A DNA stretch of 64,000 bases, from positions 124,001 through 188,000 of the forward strand of contig CAXRDE010000016.1 of NCBI GenBank assembly GCA_964229355.1, in the 5' to 3' direction. This DNA comes from CAXRDE01 sp964229355. Lineage in GTDB: Bacteria; Cyanobacteriota; Sericytochromatia; UBA7694. The translations under genes were made by a program, and so were the position numbers. Positions 16,649 through 25,251 of the stretch are shown piece by piece. The notes beneath the pieces were generated by a model that was not told the DNA's origin, did no database searches, and worked only from the letters and a program-made list of their open reading frames with translations. Position 1 is the stretch's first letter. Each line of letters begins with the position of its first letter.

Positions 16649-18861
16649 TCTTTTCCTCCTGCGGCCACAGCCGTGACGGCTTCCGGCACAAAATCACTAC
16701 TGGGTTTGCCCAGGCGCTGTAGGTAGGCAATCAAGGCGACCACCTCGCGTGATTCAAGCTCGGGGTCTTGAACACCCCCTTCTCTCAGGCGATCGCTAAT
16801 AACTTTGGCCTGTTGCTTTGCGTGCTCTGATGCTTTGGCGACCTCTTCATCGCTGTAGGGAACACTCAGGGTTTGCATGACGCTCAGTTTTGAGGTCAGG
16901 CTGTCAAAGTCGGTTTGATCTTTGGCCAACCAACCATAGTTGGGCATAATGGACTGAGGCACAATATCCCGAGGATTGATCATATGGCGGAAATGCCACA
17001 TGTCGGGGTATTTTGATCCCACGCGGGCCAGATCTGGCCCTGTACGTTTAGAACCCCATTGGAAAGGCCGGTCGTACTGCGATTCTGCGGCAGTGCTGGG
17101 CTTTCCGTAGCGGAGGGTCTCATCCATGGTGGGGCGAATCATCTGGGAGTGACAGGTATAGCAACCTTCACGCACAAAGATGTCTCGGCCAGCCAGTTCC
17201 AGAGAGGTATAGGGTTTATGGGCGGTGCTGCGGGGCATAAACTCTTGCATGGTTAGCGCAGGAATAATTTCAATAATTGAACCTACCAACACAGCGAGAA
17301 TGGTCAGAATACTGAACACTGCGGGTAAACCTTCCAGAACGCGATGGGCATGGTGGCCCAGTTCGTTGGCGGGAATTTTGTCTACACTGGCTAAAGCATA
17401 GGCTTTATGGGTTTGCTCTTCAGGAACATGACCCGATTTAACGGTTTTATACAGGTTGTAAATCATGATGATAAAACCTGCAATAAAGAGCAGTCCGCCA
17501 ATGGCGCGTACCCAGTAAAGGGGGACAATCCGGGTGACGGTTTCAATAAAGTCGGGATAGGTCAAGGTGCCTTCGGCGTTGAGTGCTCGCCACATCAGGC
17601 CCTGGGTAATCCCTGCGGCCCACATCGAAAGCATATAGACGCCGACGCCAGAAATGCCCAGCCAAAAATGGGCGTTCGCCAGTTTGTCACTGTACAGTTT
17701 GGTATTCCAGAGCTTGGGCACCAGATAATACAGAATGCCGAAGGTTAAGAGGCCGTTCCAACCCAGAGTGCCCCCGTGAACGTGACCGATGGTCCAGTCT
17801 GTGTAGTGGCTCAGGGAGTTGACGGCTTTAATAGAAAGCAGAGGGCCTTCAAAGGTCGACATACCGTAGAAGGTAACGGCCGCCACCAGAAATTTAATGG
17901 TGGGATCCGTACGTAAACGGTCCCAGGCACCCCGCAAGGTGAGCAGACCGTTGATCATACCGCCCCAGCTGGGGGCCCACAGCATAATGGAGAGCACCAT
18001 ACCCAGGGTTTGGGCCCATTCAGGCAAGGCGGTATACAACAGGTGGTGTGGACCGGCCCAGATATAGATAAACACCAGCGCCCAGAAGTGAATGATCGAC
18101 AGGCGATACGAATAAACGGGGCGTTTGGCTGCTTTGGGGATGTAGTAATACATCAAGCCCAAAAAGGGAGTGGTCAAGAAAAAGGCCACGGCGTTGTGAC
18201 CGTACCACCACTGTACCATGGCATCTTGAACCCCTGCATACACCGGGTAAGATTTCAAGAAGCTGACGGGCAGCGCCACGGAGTTTACCACGTGGAGCAA
18301 TGCCACCGTAATTAAGGTGGCAATATAGAACCAGATGGCCACATAAATGTGACGCTCTCTGCGTCGAAACAAGGTGGCAAAAAAGTTCACCGAAAAAGCA
18401 ACCCAAACCACGGTAATGGCAATATCAATGGGCCACTCCAATTCAGCATACTCTTTGCTGACGGTATACCCCAGCGGTAGGGTAATGGCCGCAGCCAAAA
18501 TAATGGCTTGCCACCCCCAAAAGTGAATGCGACTTAGCGTATCTGAAAACATGCGTGTTTTTAAGAGGCGCTGTGAGGAATGGTAAATTCCCATGAAAAT
18601 GGCATTTCCGGCAAAGGCGAAAATAGCGGCATTGGTGTGCAATGGGCGTAAGCGCCCAAAGGTTAACCACGGAATATTAAAGTTAAAGGGCCAGTAGGCC
18701 AATTGGAGCGCAGCCAGTAAGCCCACCACAAAAGAGATCAGAGCCCAACCTACGGTGGCGTAGGCAAAGTAACGGACGATTTGGTCATCGTAGCGAAAAC
18801 TTTCGGGTTCCGGCTTTAATGGCATGGCTGCGTTATCAAGCGAATGATCAACGGTTGACAT
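16645..18861 (-). CDS. ccoNO: Fused cbb3 oxidase subunits I and II (CcoNO)
   Basis: The 738-residue protein joins two subunits. Residues 1-500 are CcoN, the haem-copper oxidase core with about 12 helices. Its conserved His include RPLHTNAAIF, WWYGHNAVAF (Cu-His), AGPHHLLY and IGHVHGGTLGWN. From about residue 505 it is CcoO, with one anchor helix, the haem c site GCYTCHSQMIRP near 566 and the Met-containing IMPNYGWL. Such N-O fusions are known in several phyla. It is the catalytic, high-affinity, proton-pumping terminal oxidase for low oxygen. The start follows ccoS by 5 bp. Confidence 0.96.
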   Translation of the reverse strand: MSTVDHSLDNAAMPLKPEPESFRYDDQIVRYFAYATVGWALISFVVGLLAALQLAYWPFNFNIPWLTFGRLRPLHTNAAIFAFAGNAIFMGIYHSSQRLLKTRMFSDTLSRIHFWGWQAIILAAAITLPLGYTVSKEYAELEWPIDIAITVVWVAFSVNFFATLFRRRERHIYVAIWFYIATLITVALLHVVNSVALPVSFLKSYPVYAGVQDAMVQWWYGHNAVAFFLTTPFLGLMYYYIPKAAKRPVYSYRLSIIHFWALVFIYIWAGPHHLLYTALPEWAQTLGMVLSIMLWAPSWGGMINGLLTLRGAWDRLRTDPTIKFLVAAVTFYGMSTFEGPLLSIKAVNSLSHYTDWTIGHVHGGTLGWNGLLTFGILYYLVPKLWNTKLYSDKLANAHFWLGISGVGVYMLSMWAAGITQGLMWRALNAEGTLTYPDFIETVTRIVPLYWVRAIGGLLFIAGFIIMIYNLYKTVKSGHVPEEQTHKAYALASVDKIPANELGHHAHRVLEGLPAVFSILTILAVLVGSIIEIIPALTMQEFMPRSTAHKPYTSLELAGRDIFVREGCYTCHSQMIRPTMDETLRYGKPSTAAESQYDRPFQWGSKRTGPDLARVGSKYPDMWHFRHMINPRDIVPQSIMPNYGWLAKDQTDFDSLTSKLSVMQTLSVPYSDEEVAKASEHAKQQAKVISDRLREGGVQDPELESREVVALIAYLQRLGKPSSDFVPEAVTAVAAGGKE

Positions 18862-18866
18862 GATTA

Positions 18867-19013
18867 TTACCTTTCTATTTCATCATAAAGAATGCGGTAG
18901 GCAGGGGTTTCGAGATCGTCGAACTGGCCTGCTTTACTGGCCCATAAAAAAGCCAATAAAAACGCAAAGGATACACATATCGCCAGGGGCACGAATAAAA
19001 TTAAGACTTCCAT
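18867..19013 (-). CDS. ccoS: cbb3 oxidase maturation protein CcoS
   Basis: This 48-codon gene was found on the minus strand between ccoI and ccoNO. The product is one hydrophobic helix (residues 3-24, starting MEVLILFVPLAI) plus a short tail with the CcoS-typical WASKAGQFDDLETPAYRIL segment. It overlaps the ccoI 3' end by 13 bp. CcoS is needed for cofactor insertion into CcoN. Confidence 0.93.
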   Translation of the reverse strand: MEVLILFVPLAICVSFAFLLAFLWASKAGQFDDLETPAYRILYDEIER

Positions 19014-21421
19014 CGGTGGTGACCTCCTACGGCGATGGCAATGACAGCAAAGGCACTGATGGGCATGAGAATAGCGGCACTGAGGGGGGTAATGTAACCC
19101 GCTACCGCCGCCATAATCGTGCTCAGGTTATAAAGCAGTGCAAAGCCCAGGGTAATCAACAGCAATTGTCGGGTTTGTTTGGCAAGGGCCAAAACCTCTG
19201 GCAATTGCAGTACCCCCTGTTCCGCCAAATAGATATCAGATTGGCAGACATTTTCTTCGAGTCCACCCTGTACTGAAATGCCCACTTTGGCACAGGACAG
19301 GGCCTCTAAATCATTGATGCCATCGCCAATCATAATGGCATCATGGGTTTGTAAAAATTGCGCTTTGTCTTCAGGGGTTTGACCGTAATAGACGTGTTCA
19401 CGCTCAATGCCCAAATGGTTTGCCACCTGGTAACAAGCGGCTTTACTATCCCCTGATAATAAATACAGCTTGTAGCCGGTGTCTTTGAGCTGAGCAATGA
19501 CGGGCTTTATGTTTGGAATCAAAGCATCGCCCAGGCGAATCTGCGCCTGTAACTCGGCCACACCGTCCACTGAGACTTTGAGCACGTGTAAATGCAACTC
19601 AGGCTGTAGTTTGGTCTGTGACAGCGTATCGGTATTGGTTTCTCCGGCATAGGCCACAGGTTGTATTTTCCACAGCTGAAACTTACCGTTGGCATCTTGA
19701 ATTTCACCAGCGATGCCGCCAGCGGGCAAAATATGGAACCCGCGAACGTCTTGCACCGCCTGAGGCTGTTGGGCCTGAATGTAACGTACCAACGAGGCGG
19801 CCACGGGATGCTGAGAGCAGGACTCTAAAGCAAGTACGGCTTTGCTCACTTCGCTGTCGAAGAAGCCGGGGCTGGTCCAGAGGACGTCAAAATTGCCCCG
19901 GGTTAAAGTCCCGGTTTTGTCAAACACTAAGGTTTTTAAAGTGGGGAGATTTTCTAAGACGTTGGGGTGCCGTACAAAGATGCCGCGGTTTAGGGCCGCC
20001 TTGAGAGACAGATGAAAAATCAGAGGTGTTGCCAATGCCAGTCCACAGGGACAGGCAATAATGCTCAGTGCCAAAAAGCGTGACAATGCCACCGTCGGCT
20101 GATCCCAAAAGTTAAAAAAGATAAGGGCTGACATGATCACAATACCCAGCGCAAGAATTCGAGCCGCGGTTTCAGCGGTGCGAATCCAACGGGATTTTTG
20201 GGCCGAAAAATGCCGTGCAGTTTCTAAAATTTTACCCAGGCGGGTGTTTTGGCCCAGGGCAGTAATTTCAATGTCCAGAGCGTTTTGTTGGTTTTGGGTA
20301 CCGCGATAAACCCAATCTCCGGGAGCCACTTTGAGAGGGTAGGGCTCCCCTGTTAACAGGGCTTGATCGACCCGAGAGTGACCCAGGATAATTTTACCGT
20401 CGGCCACAAAGGTTTGGCCGCGAAAGACCCGAATATGGTCTCCGACGTGGAGCTGATCCACGTTAACCTTTTCAATACCCGTGTCGGTTTTTTTTGCGAC
20501 TTTGCTGGTGTGCCGGGTTTCAAACTGTGGATAGCTTTGGCTCCAAATGCGCTGTTGGGTTCGCAAGAGTAAATAGCGGCTGAACAAAAGCAAAAATACA
20601 AGCATGCTGAGCGAATCAAAATACAGCTGATGGCTCCCCCAAAAGATCTCATAAACGCTGCCCAGACTGCCGAAAAAGAGAGACAGGGCAATGGGGGTAT
20701 CGGTAGAAAATGTGCGAGAGCGGAGGGCACTGAGGACGCCTTTCTGGTAAAAAGGCCACGCTGAAAAGGTTAAAACAGGCAGAGCCAGAAACAGTGAAAG
20801 CATTTCAAAATACCGAGAAAGGGTGCCTTCAATACCGGTGTAAGCCGCCAGTGACAAAATCATCAAGTTGCCGCTACAAAAAGCAGCGACACCTATCCGC
20901 CATAACATGTGATGGCGCTCTTGCTGTGCCAGATGGATTTCCTGGCCGCTTTCGGCAATCCAGGTGGCACCATAGCCCCAAATTTGGAGTTGTTGGGTAA
21001 TGGCATTCAAAGGGGTTGCTTCCTTAAAGTGCAGGGTGAGCACGTGAGAAGACATATCCATGTGGGCGCTAGAGAGGGTGGGAATAAACACAGGCAATTG
21101 CTCAATCAGCCAGAGACAGGCGGTGCAGTGTACCCCTTGAATATAAAAGCGCTCTGTGCCCTGAACAAGGGTGCCCTCATCTTCCACAGCGTTGGGTATT
21201 TGCGGCCTGGGGAAGCGCTCGACATCTTCACACAGCTCATTGCGCAAAGCGTAGTAGGTGCCCAGGTTCTGATCTTGCAAAATCGTGTACACCATTTTGC
21301 AAGCTTCACAACAAAATGCTTCTTGAGAAGGCAATAAAGTATCGTGGCAATGTTTACAGGTTGCGGGTCCTGTGCGAATTACCGCTGGTGCTGTGGTTTT
21401 GTCTTTTTGCATGCGATCCAT
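19001..21421 (-). CDS. ccoI: Copper-transporting P-type ATPase CcoI/FixI
   Basis: The 806-residue P1B ATPase begins with a Cys cluster (CKHCH at 22-26 and CCEAC near 38). A heavy-metal domain with GVHCTACLWLIEQ (near 95) follows. Further motifs are the transmembrane ACPCGLALATP site (near 454), the phosphorylation motif DKTGTLTRG (near 501) and GDGINDLEAL. This is the form that supplies copper for cbb3 maturation. It is the first gene of the cco operon, and a perfect FNR box lies 87 bp upstream of the start. Confidence 0.93.
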   Translation of the reverse strand: MDRMQKDKTTAPAVIRTGPATCKHCHDTLLPSQEAFCCEACKMVYTILQDQNLGTYYALRNELCEDVERFPRPQIPNAVEDEGTLVQGTERFYIQGVHCTACLWLIEQLPVFIPTLSSAHMDMSSHVLTLHFKEATPLNAITQQLQIWGYGATWIAESGQEIHLAQQERHHMLWRIGVAAFCSGNLMILSLAAYTGIEGTLSRYFEMLSLFLALPVLTFSAWPFYQKGVLSALRSRTFSTDTPIALSLFFGSLGSVYEIFWGSHQLYFDSLSMLVFLLLFSRYLLLRTQQRIWSQSYPQFETRHTSKVAKKTDTGIEKVNVDQLHVGDHIRVFRGQTFVADGKIILGHSRVDQALLTGEPYPLKVAPGDWVYRGTQNQQNALDIEITALGQNTRLGKILETARHFSAQKSRWIRTAETAARILALGIVIMSALIFFNFWDQPTVALSRFLALSIIACPCGLALATPLIFHLSLKAALNRGIFVRHPNVLENLPTLKTLVFDKTGTLTRGNFDVLWTSPGFFDSEVSKAVLALESCSQHPVAASLVRYIQAQQPQAVQDVRGFHILPAGGIAGEIQDANGKFQLWKIQPVAYAGETNTDTLSQTKLQPELHLHVLKVSVDGVAELQAQIRLGDALIPNIKPVIAQLKDTGYKLYLLSGDSKAACYQVANHLGIEREHVYYGQTPEDKAQFLQTHDAIMIGDGINDLEALSCAKVGISVQGGLEENVCQSDIYLAEQGVLQLPEVLALAKQTRQLLLITLGFALLYNLSTIMAAVAGYITPLSAAILMPISAFAVIAIAVGGHHRWKS

Positions 21422-21507
21422 TGCCTCCTGCTAATAGCATAGGAGAAGGCAATGGGTAAAGCATTGTTAGCACACAAGGCTTTTTTTGATTGTGAAGGGG
21501 TCTTTTA

Positions 21508-21521
21508 TTGATCTATATCAA
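21508..21521 (-). promoter_or_regulatory. FNR box upstream of the cco operon
   Basis: The palindrome TTGATCTATATCAA is an exact match to the FNR/anaerobox consensus TTGAT-N4-ATCAA. It lies in the 110-bp gap between the ccoI start (21421) and the end of the Nudix gene (21532), and an FNR-type regulator is encoded at the far end of the cluster. Oxygen-dependent activation of cco is the natural reading. Confidence 0.85.
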
Positions 21522-21531
21522 CTTGTGGAGG

Positions 21532-21969
21532 TTAATCCGAAAAGAGGCTGAGCAGGCCTTCTGGAACCAGGTGTTTATCGCCCTGAGTAAAAGACTTCAG
21601 AGGAACCCACAGTACCTTGAAGGGGGTACCATTGTCTTCATGGGCCGTAAACTGTTCTTGCTGGTACAAATCGTCATCGCGCAAGTCAGCACGATACACC
21701 CTGACCATTTCATGGCAGACTTTACCTTTATAAATAAAAATATTTTCTAAGGTATCGATGTATTGGGGGGTGGTGAGGTGGTGTTCTGTTTCTTCAAAAA
21801 ACTCTCGCTGTACCGCATCACTGCCGGTTTCTCCCAGTTCAATACCGCCACCCAGTGGGCGATAAAACCGGGTGTTTGCCACAGGATCATGGCCTTCAGC
21901 CACAAGCCAGCGTTGATGCTGCTGCACCACACAAATGGCGATACAGCGAATCCGAGAACGATCTGCCAT
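21532..21969 (-). CDS. Nudix hydrolase
   Basis: This 145-residue single-domain protein carries a full Nudix box, with GGIELGE then seven residues, REFFEE, at about residues 38-62. This is the Mg-binding site that cleaves nucleoside diphosphates linked to another group. The start has a good AAAGGAG site. Substrate specificity cannot be read from the box. It lies upstream of the cco operon, but a promoter with an FNR box separates them. The short terminator at 21994-22019 separates it from the upstream pair. Confidence 0.9.
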   Translation of the reverse strand: MADRSRIRCIAICVVQQHQRWLVAEGHDPVANTRFYRPLGGGIELGETGSDAVQREFFEETEHHLTTPQYIDTLENIFIYKGKVCHEMVRVYRADLRDDDLYQQEQFTAHEDNGTPFKVLWVPLKSFTQGDKHLVPEGLLSLFSD

Positions 21970-21993
21970 GAAAACTCCTTTGAGTGCCCAAAC

Positions 21994-22019
21994 AAAAAGC
22001 CTGCAGACGCAGGCTTTTT
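21994..22019 (-). terminator. Intrinsic terminator, probably bidirectional in form
   Basis: An 11-bp stem AAAAAGCCTGC/GCAGGCTTTTT with the 4-nt loop AGAC is flanked by A on one side and T on the other. It ends the leftward two-gene unit 24118-22039 before the Nudix gene. Confidence 0.85.
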
Positions 22020-22038
22020 AGATTAAAAATAGATAAAA

Positions 22039-22680
22039 CTAGCGGATAACGTCAAGGGCGTTTTGCAGGTTACCTACCACAACGCTCAAGACTTTGGTCA
22101 TGCCTTCCATGGCGTTGGAATAGTCGGCAATACGACTGTTAATGGCCGCCAGCGCAAGGCCGGTAACCCCGTCGTATTTGGTGGCACCTACCAGGACACC
22201 TGAAAAGGCTGCATTTGAAGGATCACGGTCAAGAACGTCACGAATAAGGTTGGTAGAAGCATCCCAATAGGCGTTCCGGTAAATTTCACCGGTAATAGGG
22301 TTCACTGCGAAGCTATTGTTGACGTCGCTAAGTGGGCCTGCAGCGGTAAGGGGATCATCGTTGATTGAAATTACCGAAGTGCCGATGCCCCCGGGGTTTG
22401 CACCGGTTAGGCTTTCTTTACTGACCTTGTACTCCTGGTCAAAGTTGTCTTTGAGCCACAGTTCAAAGATAGGCAGAGAGCCTTCTTTGTCGTAACGTAC
22501 TTTCATAAACGTGGGGTATTTAAAGGGGACCTCTTGATCGTCTTCGATCTCCAGAACCTGGGCAGTGTCATCTTTGTCTCGGGGGCTGGGCAGCACCAAT
22601 GCCTTCGATAAACGTGCCTGTTCAGCACGGATGGGACGGTAGTCAAAACTTGCGGTGCCAAAAGCGACGGGTACAACCAT
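22039..22680 (-). CDS. Hypothetical protein with helical C-terminus, paired with the next gene
   Basis: This 213-residue protein has no signal peptide and belongs to no family I recognise. The middle is beta-rich, with repeated Asp/Asn/Gly stretches. The last 45 residues form an amphipathic helix ending VVVGNLQNALDVIR. The upstream gene ends almost the same way (FKSILSVIR), suggesting a shared C-terminal signal or packing helix. An AAGGAG site precedes the start, and 13 bp separate it from the upstream partner. The layout is reminiscent of bacterial axial or type III-exported structural proteins, but this is only a resemblance. Confidence 0.6.
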   Translation of the reverse strand: MVVPVAFGTASFDYRPIRAEQARLSKALVLPSPRDKDDTAQVLEIEDDQEVPFKYPTFMKVRYDKEGSLPIFELWLKDNFDQEYKVSKESLTGANPGGIGTSVISINDDPLTAAGPLSDVNNSFAVNPITGEIYRNAYWDASTNLIRDVLDRDPSNAAFSGVLVGATKYDGVTGLALAAINSRIADYSNAMEGMTKVLSVVVGNLQNALDVIR

Positions 22681-22693
22681 GGGTATATTCTCC

Positions 22694-24118
22694 TTAGCGA
22701 ATTACAGATAAAATGCTTTTAAATTGATTGGTATCGGTGCCAGCGATGATGGTGGTGAGAGAGGCCAGGACACCCTGCGCTTTTTGCAGTTCGTCATTGG
22801 TGTCCTCGATGGCCACTTGATCCTGGAGCCTGTACTCAATTTTGCCCACAATACCGAGGACGCTGCGTTTGGACGCGGACCAATCCAGGGTATTAATCGA
22901 CTGAAATGAGTTGGTGGTCGACAAATCGACGCCGTTAAACATGCCTTCTACGCGAATACCTGCAGAGGTGGCTGAGTCTGTTTGCGTTGCGCGGATCACA
23001 AGATGGTTATTGCCTTCTTTGACAAAGCGCTGGATATAAATGTCGGGGTCAATACTTTCGTTGGCTTTGAGCTGATCGTTTTGGTGATTGGGGTCAAAGA
23101 ACGGGATGGTAATGACGCCTCCGGTATTGCTAATGGCCAATTTAGCACCATTGAGCTCTACCTCATAGGTCACACCCGGAGGCGAAGAAATCCGAATATT
23201 TGTGTATTCTCCGTCGGGGGCGGGTAAGTTAAAAGCCGTGGATATGTTAGGTGCTGCGTTGCTGGCCACAGGGTCTATGGGGTTACCCAGTTCTTCTGCA
23301 CCTGTGGGGGGACCACCCGGAGCTACCGCTGAGGGCGGTGTGGTACGCACAGGAACCATCTTGCCAAAATAGTAGGGGGTATTTAAGGCATTTTCGGGAT
23401 GCCATACATAATCGTTTACACCGCCGTTGGGCAGCGCACCCCCGGGCGCTGGTCCAGCCACGTTGTTGCCATTGCGGGGACGATATCTCACCAAACCATA
23501 AACCCGGTCGACCTGGTAGCGATTTTCATCGACCAAATAGGAGCTGTACCGGTCGGTCACACGGTAGGATTCGTTTAAGAAGGGATTGACGTACTCTCGC
23601 CCTTTGATGAGGAGGTGAGAGCCGATACCCGGCGGGGCAGATAGCGGCTGGTTTAGGTTGAGGGTGTTGCCCGTAATGGAATCAATGGTGCGAACCTCGC
23701 CGTTCACTTCGATTTCCATTCCGGCGATAAAATCCCCTTCAAGGCGAGTGGGATCAAAGACAATCGCTGATGTGGTTGAGCCCACAGCGCTTAACCCCAT
23801 GTACCTTACGGAGTTGGCAAACATGTTTTCAATAAACAGGGGCGTACCTGCGCGCAGTGAGTAATTGCCGGCTCCCAAACCGTTATTTGTGTAGGCTCCG
23901 TTTGCACTGGGGGTCCCCACAGCACGGGTAACTTCCGCAGACATTTCTTCATCAAGGTTGCCATAATTCAGGACGCTGGTGAGATAGGTCTTACGGGTTT
24001 GAATGCCGTTTAGCTCATCCATACGGCTGCGCACGTCCAAAAGTACGGCTTCGTAGTTTTGGGTATTGGCGTAAAAAGTGCCGCCATCTACAGGGCGTCC
24101 TCCACCGACTGCTACCAT
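22694..24118 (-). CDS. Hypothetical axial-protein-like protein with beta-rich middle
   Basis: The 474-residue protein has a helical N-terminus (about 17-55, QNYEAVLLDVRSRMDELNGI). A long Gly/Asn/Pro/Thr-rich beta-type region (60-400) follows, and then a helical C-terminus (405-474) ending FKSILSVIR. There is no Sec signal and few cysteines. Helical ends around a beta-rich core are the plan of flagellin, hook and hook-associated proteins, but no family motif is present. The start has GGAG nine bases upstream. The function is unknown. It forms a two-gene operon with the downstream protein. Confidence 0.6.
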   Translation of the reverse strand: MVAVGGGRPVDGGTFYANTQNYEAVLLDVRSRMDELNGIQTRKTYLTSVLNYGNLDEEMSAEVTRAVGTPSANGAYTNNGLGAGNYSLRAGTPLFIENMFANSVRYMGLSAVGSTTSAIVFDPTRLEGDFIAGMEIEVNGEVRTIDSITGNTLNLNQPLSAPPGIGSHLLIKGREYVNPFLNESYRVTDRYSSYLVDENRYQVDRVYGLVRYRPRNGNNVAGPAPGGALPNGGVNDYVWHPENALNTPYYFGKMVPVRTTPPSAVAPGGPPTGAEELGNPIDPVASNAAPNISTAFNLPAPDGEYTNIRISSPPGVTYEVELNGAKLAISNTGGVITIPFFDPNHQNDQLKANESIDPDIYIQRFVKEGNNHLVIRATQTDSATSAGIRVEGMFNGVDLSTTNSFQSINTLDWSASKRSVLGIVGKIEYRLQDQVAIEDTNDELQKAQGVLASLTTIIAGTDTNQFKSILSVIR

Positions 24119-24323
24119 ATGCGAGTGCTCCTACATTTTTCAAAGTTTGGGATAGTTTTTAGGCTGTCTTTATCTTAGGAAAACAGCTGTCAGAACTGGG
24201 GTGACTTAATATTATTTTAACAAAAACAAATTGCATAATAAAGGTTTGCAGTCTTTTTTTAACAACACCCCCTATGATAAACTGATTTTTAATAATCTAA
24301 AGACATTTAGAAAAGGGTCACTT

Positions 24324-25247
24324 ATGTTTCCAACCGCGTTGATTTACAGTTCTCATAACCGCAGTGAAGATATTCACCGCTGGTGGATCGTGGAGCGTGC
24401 ATTGCGCAATCCCACCAATAAATCTGTTTTATATCTGCCCATGTCCATGGGTGAGCAACATAGCCAGGATTACAGCTGGGGTACTTTTCGCTGGTACTTC
24501 GAGCGTTTTCGTCAGTGGGGCTTAGAGCCTTTGCACTTTTTCTGGAATGATCATCTGGCTAAAGAAGATATCGATCAGCTGTTTGACTGGTTACACACCA
24601 CAGAAGTTGTGATTCTGGGCGGTGGCAGCAGCATTTTAGGAATGCAGCGTTATCGTGCCCTGGGTGAAAAATACTATGGCGATCCCGATATCTTTGTGCG
24701 CATTCTGCATGGCCGTCAAGAGCGGGGACAGCTGACCGTCGGTTTCTCTGCAGGTGCAGACCAGCTTTGCTCCACCATGATGGGGGCTGTAGAAGCCGGA
24801 CAGAATATGCCCGGGTTTGGCCTGGCTCACAATGTGATGTGTACCTTGCACCATGAATGGGGACGTGAAGGCGAGTTACAGTATGCCGCCAGCCGTTACA
24901 CCGATCACATGGTGTTTGGTCTACCCAATGATTCTGGTCTGGCTGTGGATCAGGGCACCCTGGCTTCGGGCAATATCTGGCAGGTCATTGAGTTTGTGGT
25001 GGACAATAGCTGGGATATTCCGGCAGAGCAATTTCACATTAAAACCCGCCAGGGCATGAATGTGGAGCATTATTATGCTGATGGTCGCCACTGGAGCTTT
25101 AAAAATGGCAGCCGCATGGTGCGTGTCATGACCCCCGACAGCCGCTATCAGGATGCCTGGATTGTTCAAAATGGCCAAATCTACGATTATGCCACCCACA
25201 ATCTGAGCCGTTATCCCAATATTGAAACTATTTTGGCTTCACACTAA
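24324..25247 (+). CDS. Peptidase S51/cyanophycinase-like hydrolase
   Basis: The start is the ATG 31 codons into the open frame, because the sequence upstream is AT-rich non-coding-like and an AAAGGG site lies just before this ATG. The 307-residue product has the nucleophile elbow TVGFSAGADQLC near residue 150, as in the S51 family (dipeptidase E, cyanophycinase). Before it is VVILGGGSSILGMQRY, and after it LPNDSGLAVDQGT. Ser is the likely nucleophile. Whether it cuts cyanophycin or dipeptides is not decidable. It is followed 4 bp later by the beta-lactamase-fold gene. Confidence 0.72.
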   Translation: MFPTALIYSSHNRSEDIHRWWIVERALRNPTNKSVLYLPMSMGEQHSQDYSWGTFRWYFERFRQWGLEPLHFFWNDHLAKEDIDQLFDWLHTTEVVILGGGSSILGMQRYRALGEKYYGDPDIFVRILHGRQERGQLTVGFSAGADQLCSTMMGAVEAGQNMPGFGLAHNVMCTLHHEWGREGELQYAASRYTDHMVFGLPNDSGLAVDQGTLASGNIWQVIEFVVDNSWDIPAEQFHIKTRQGMNVEHYYADGRHWSFKNGSRMVRVMTPDSRYQDAWIVQNGQIYDYATHNLSRYPNIETILASH

Positions 25248-25251
25248 TTTA

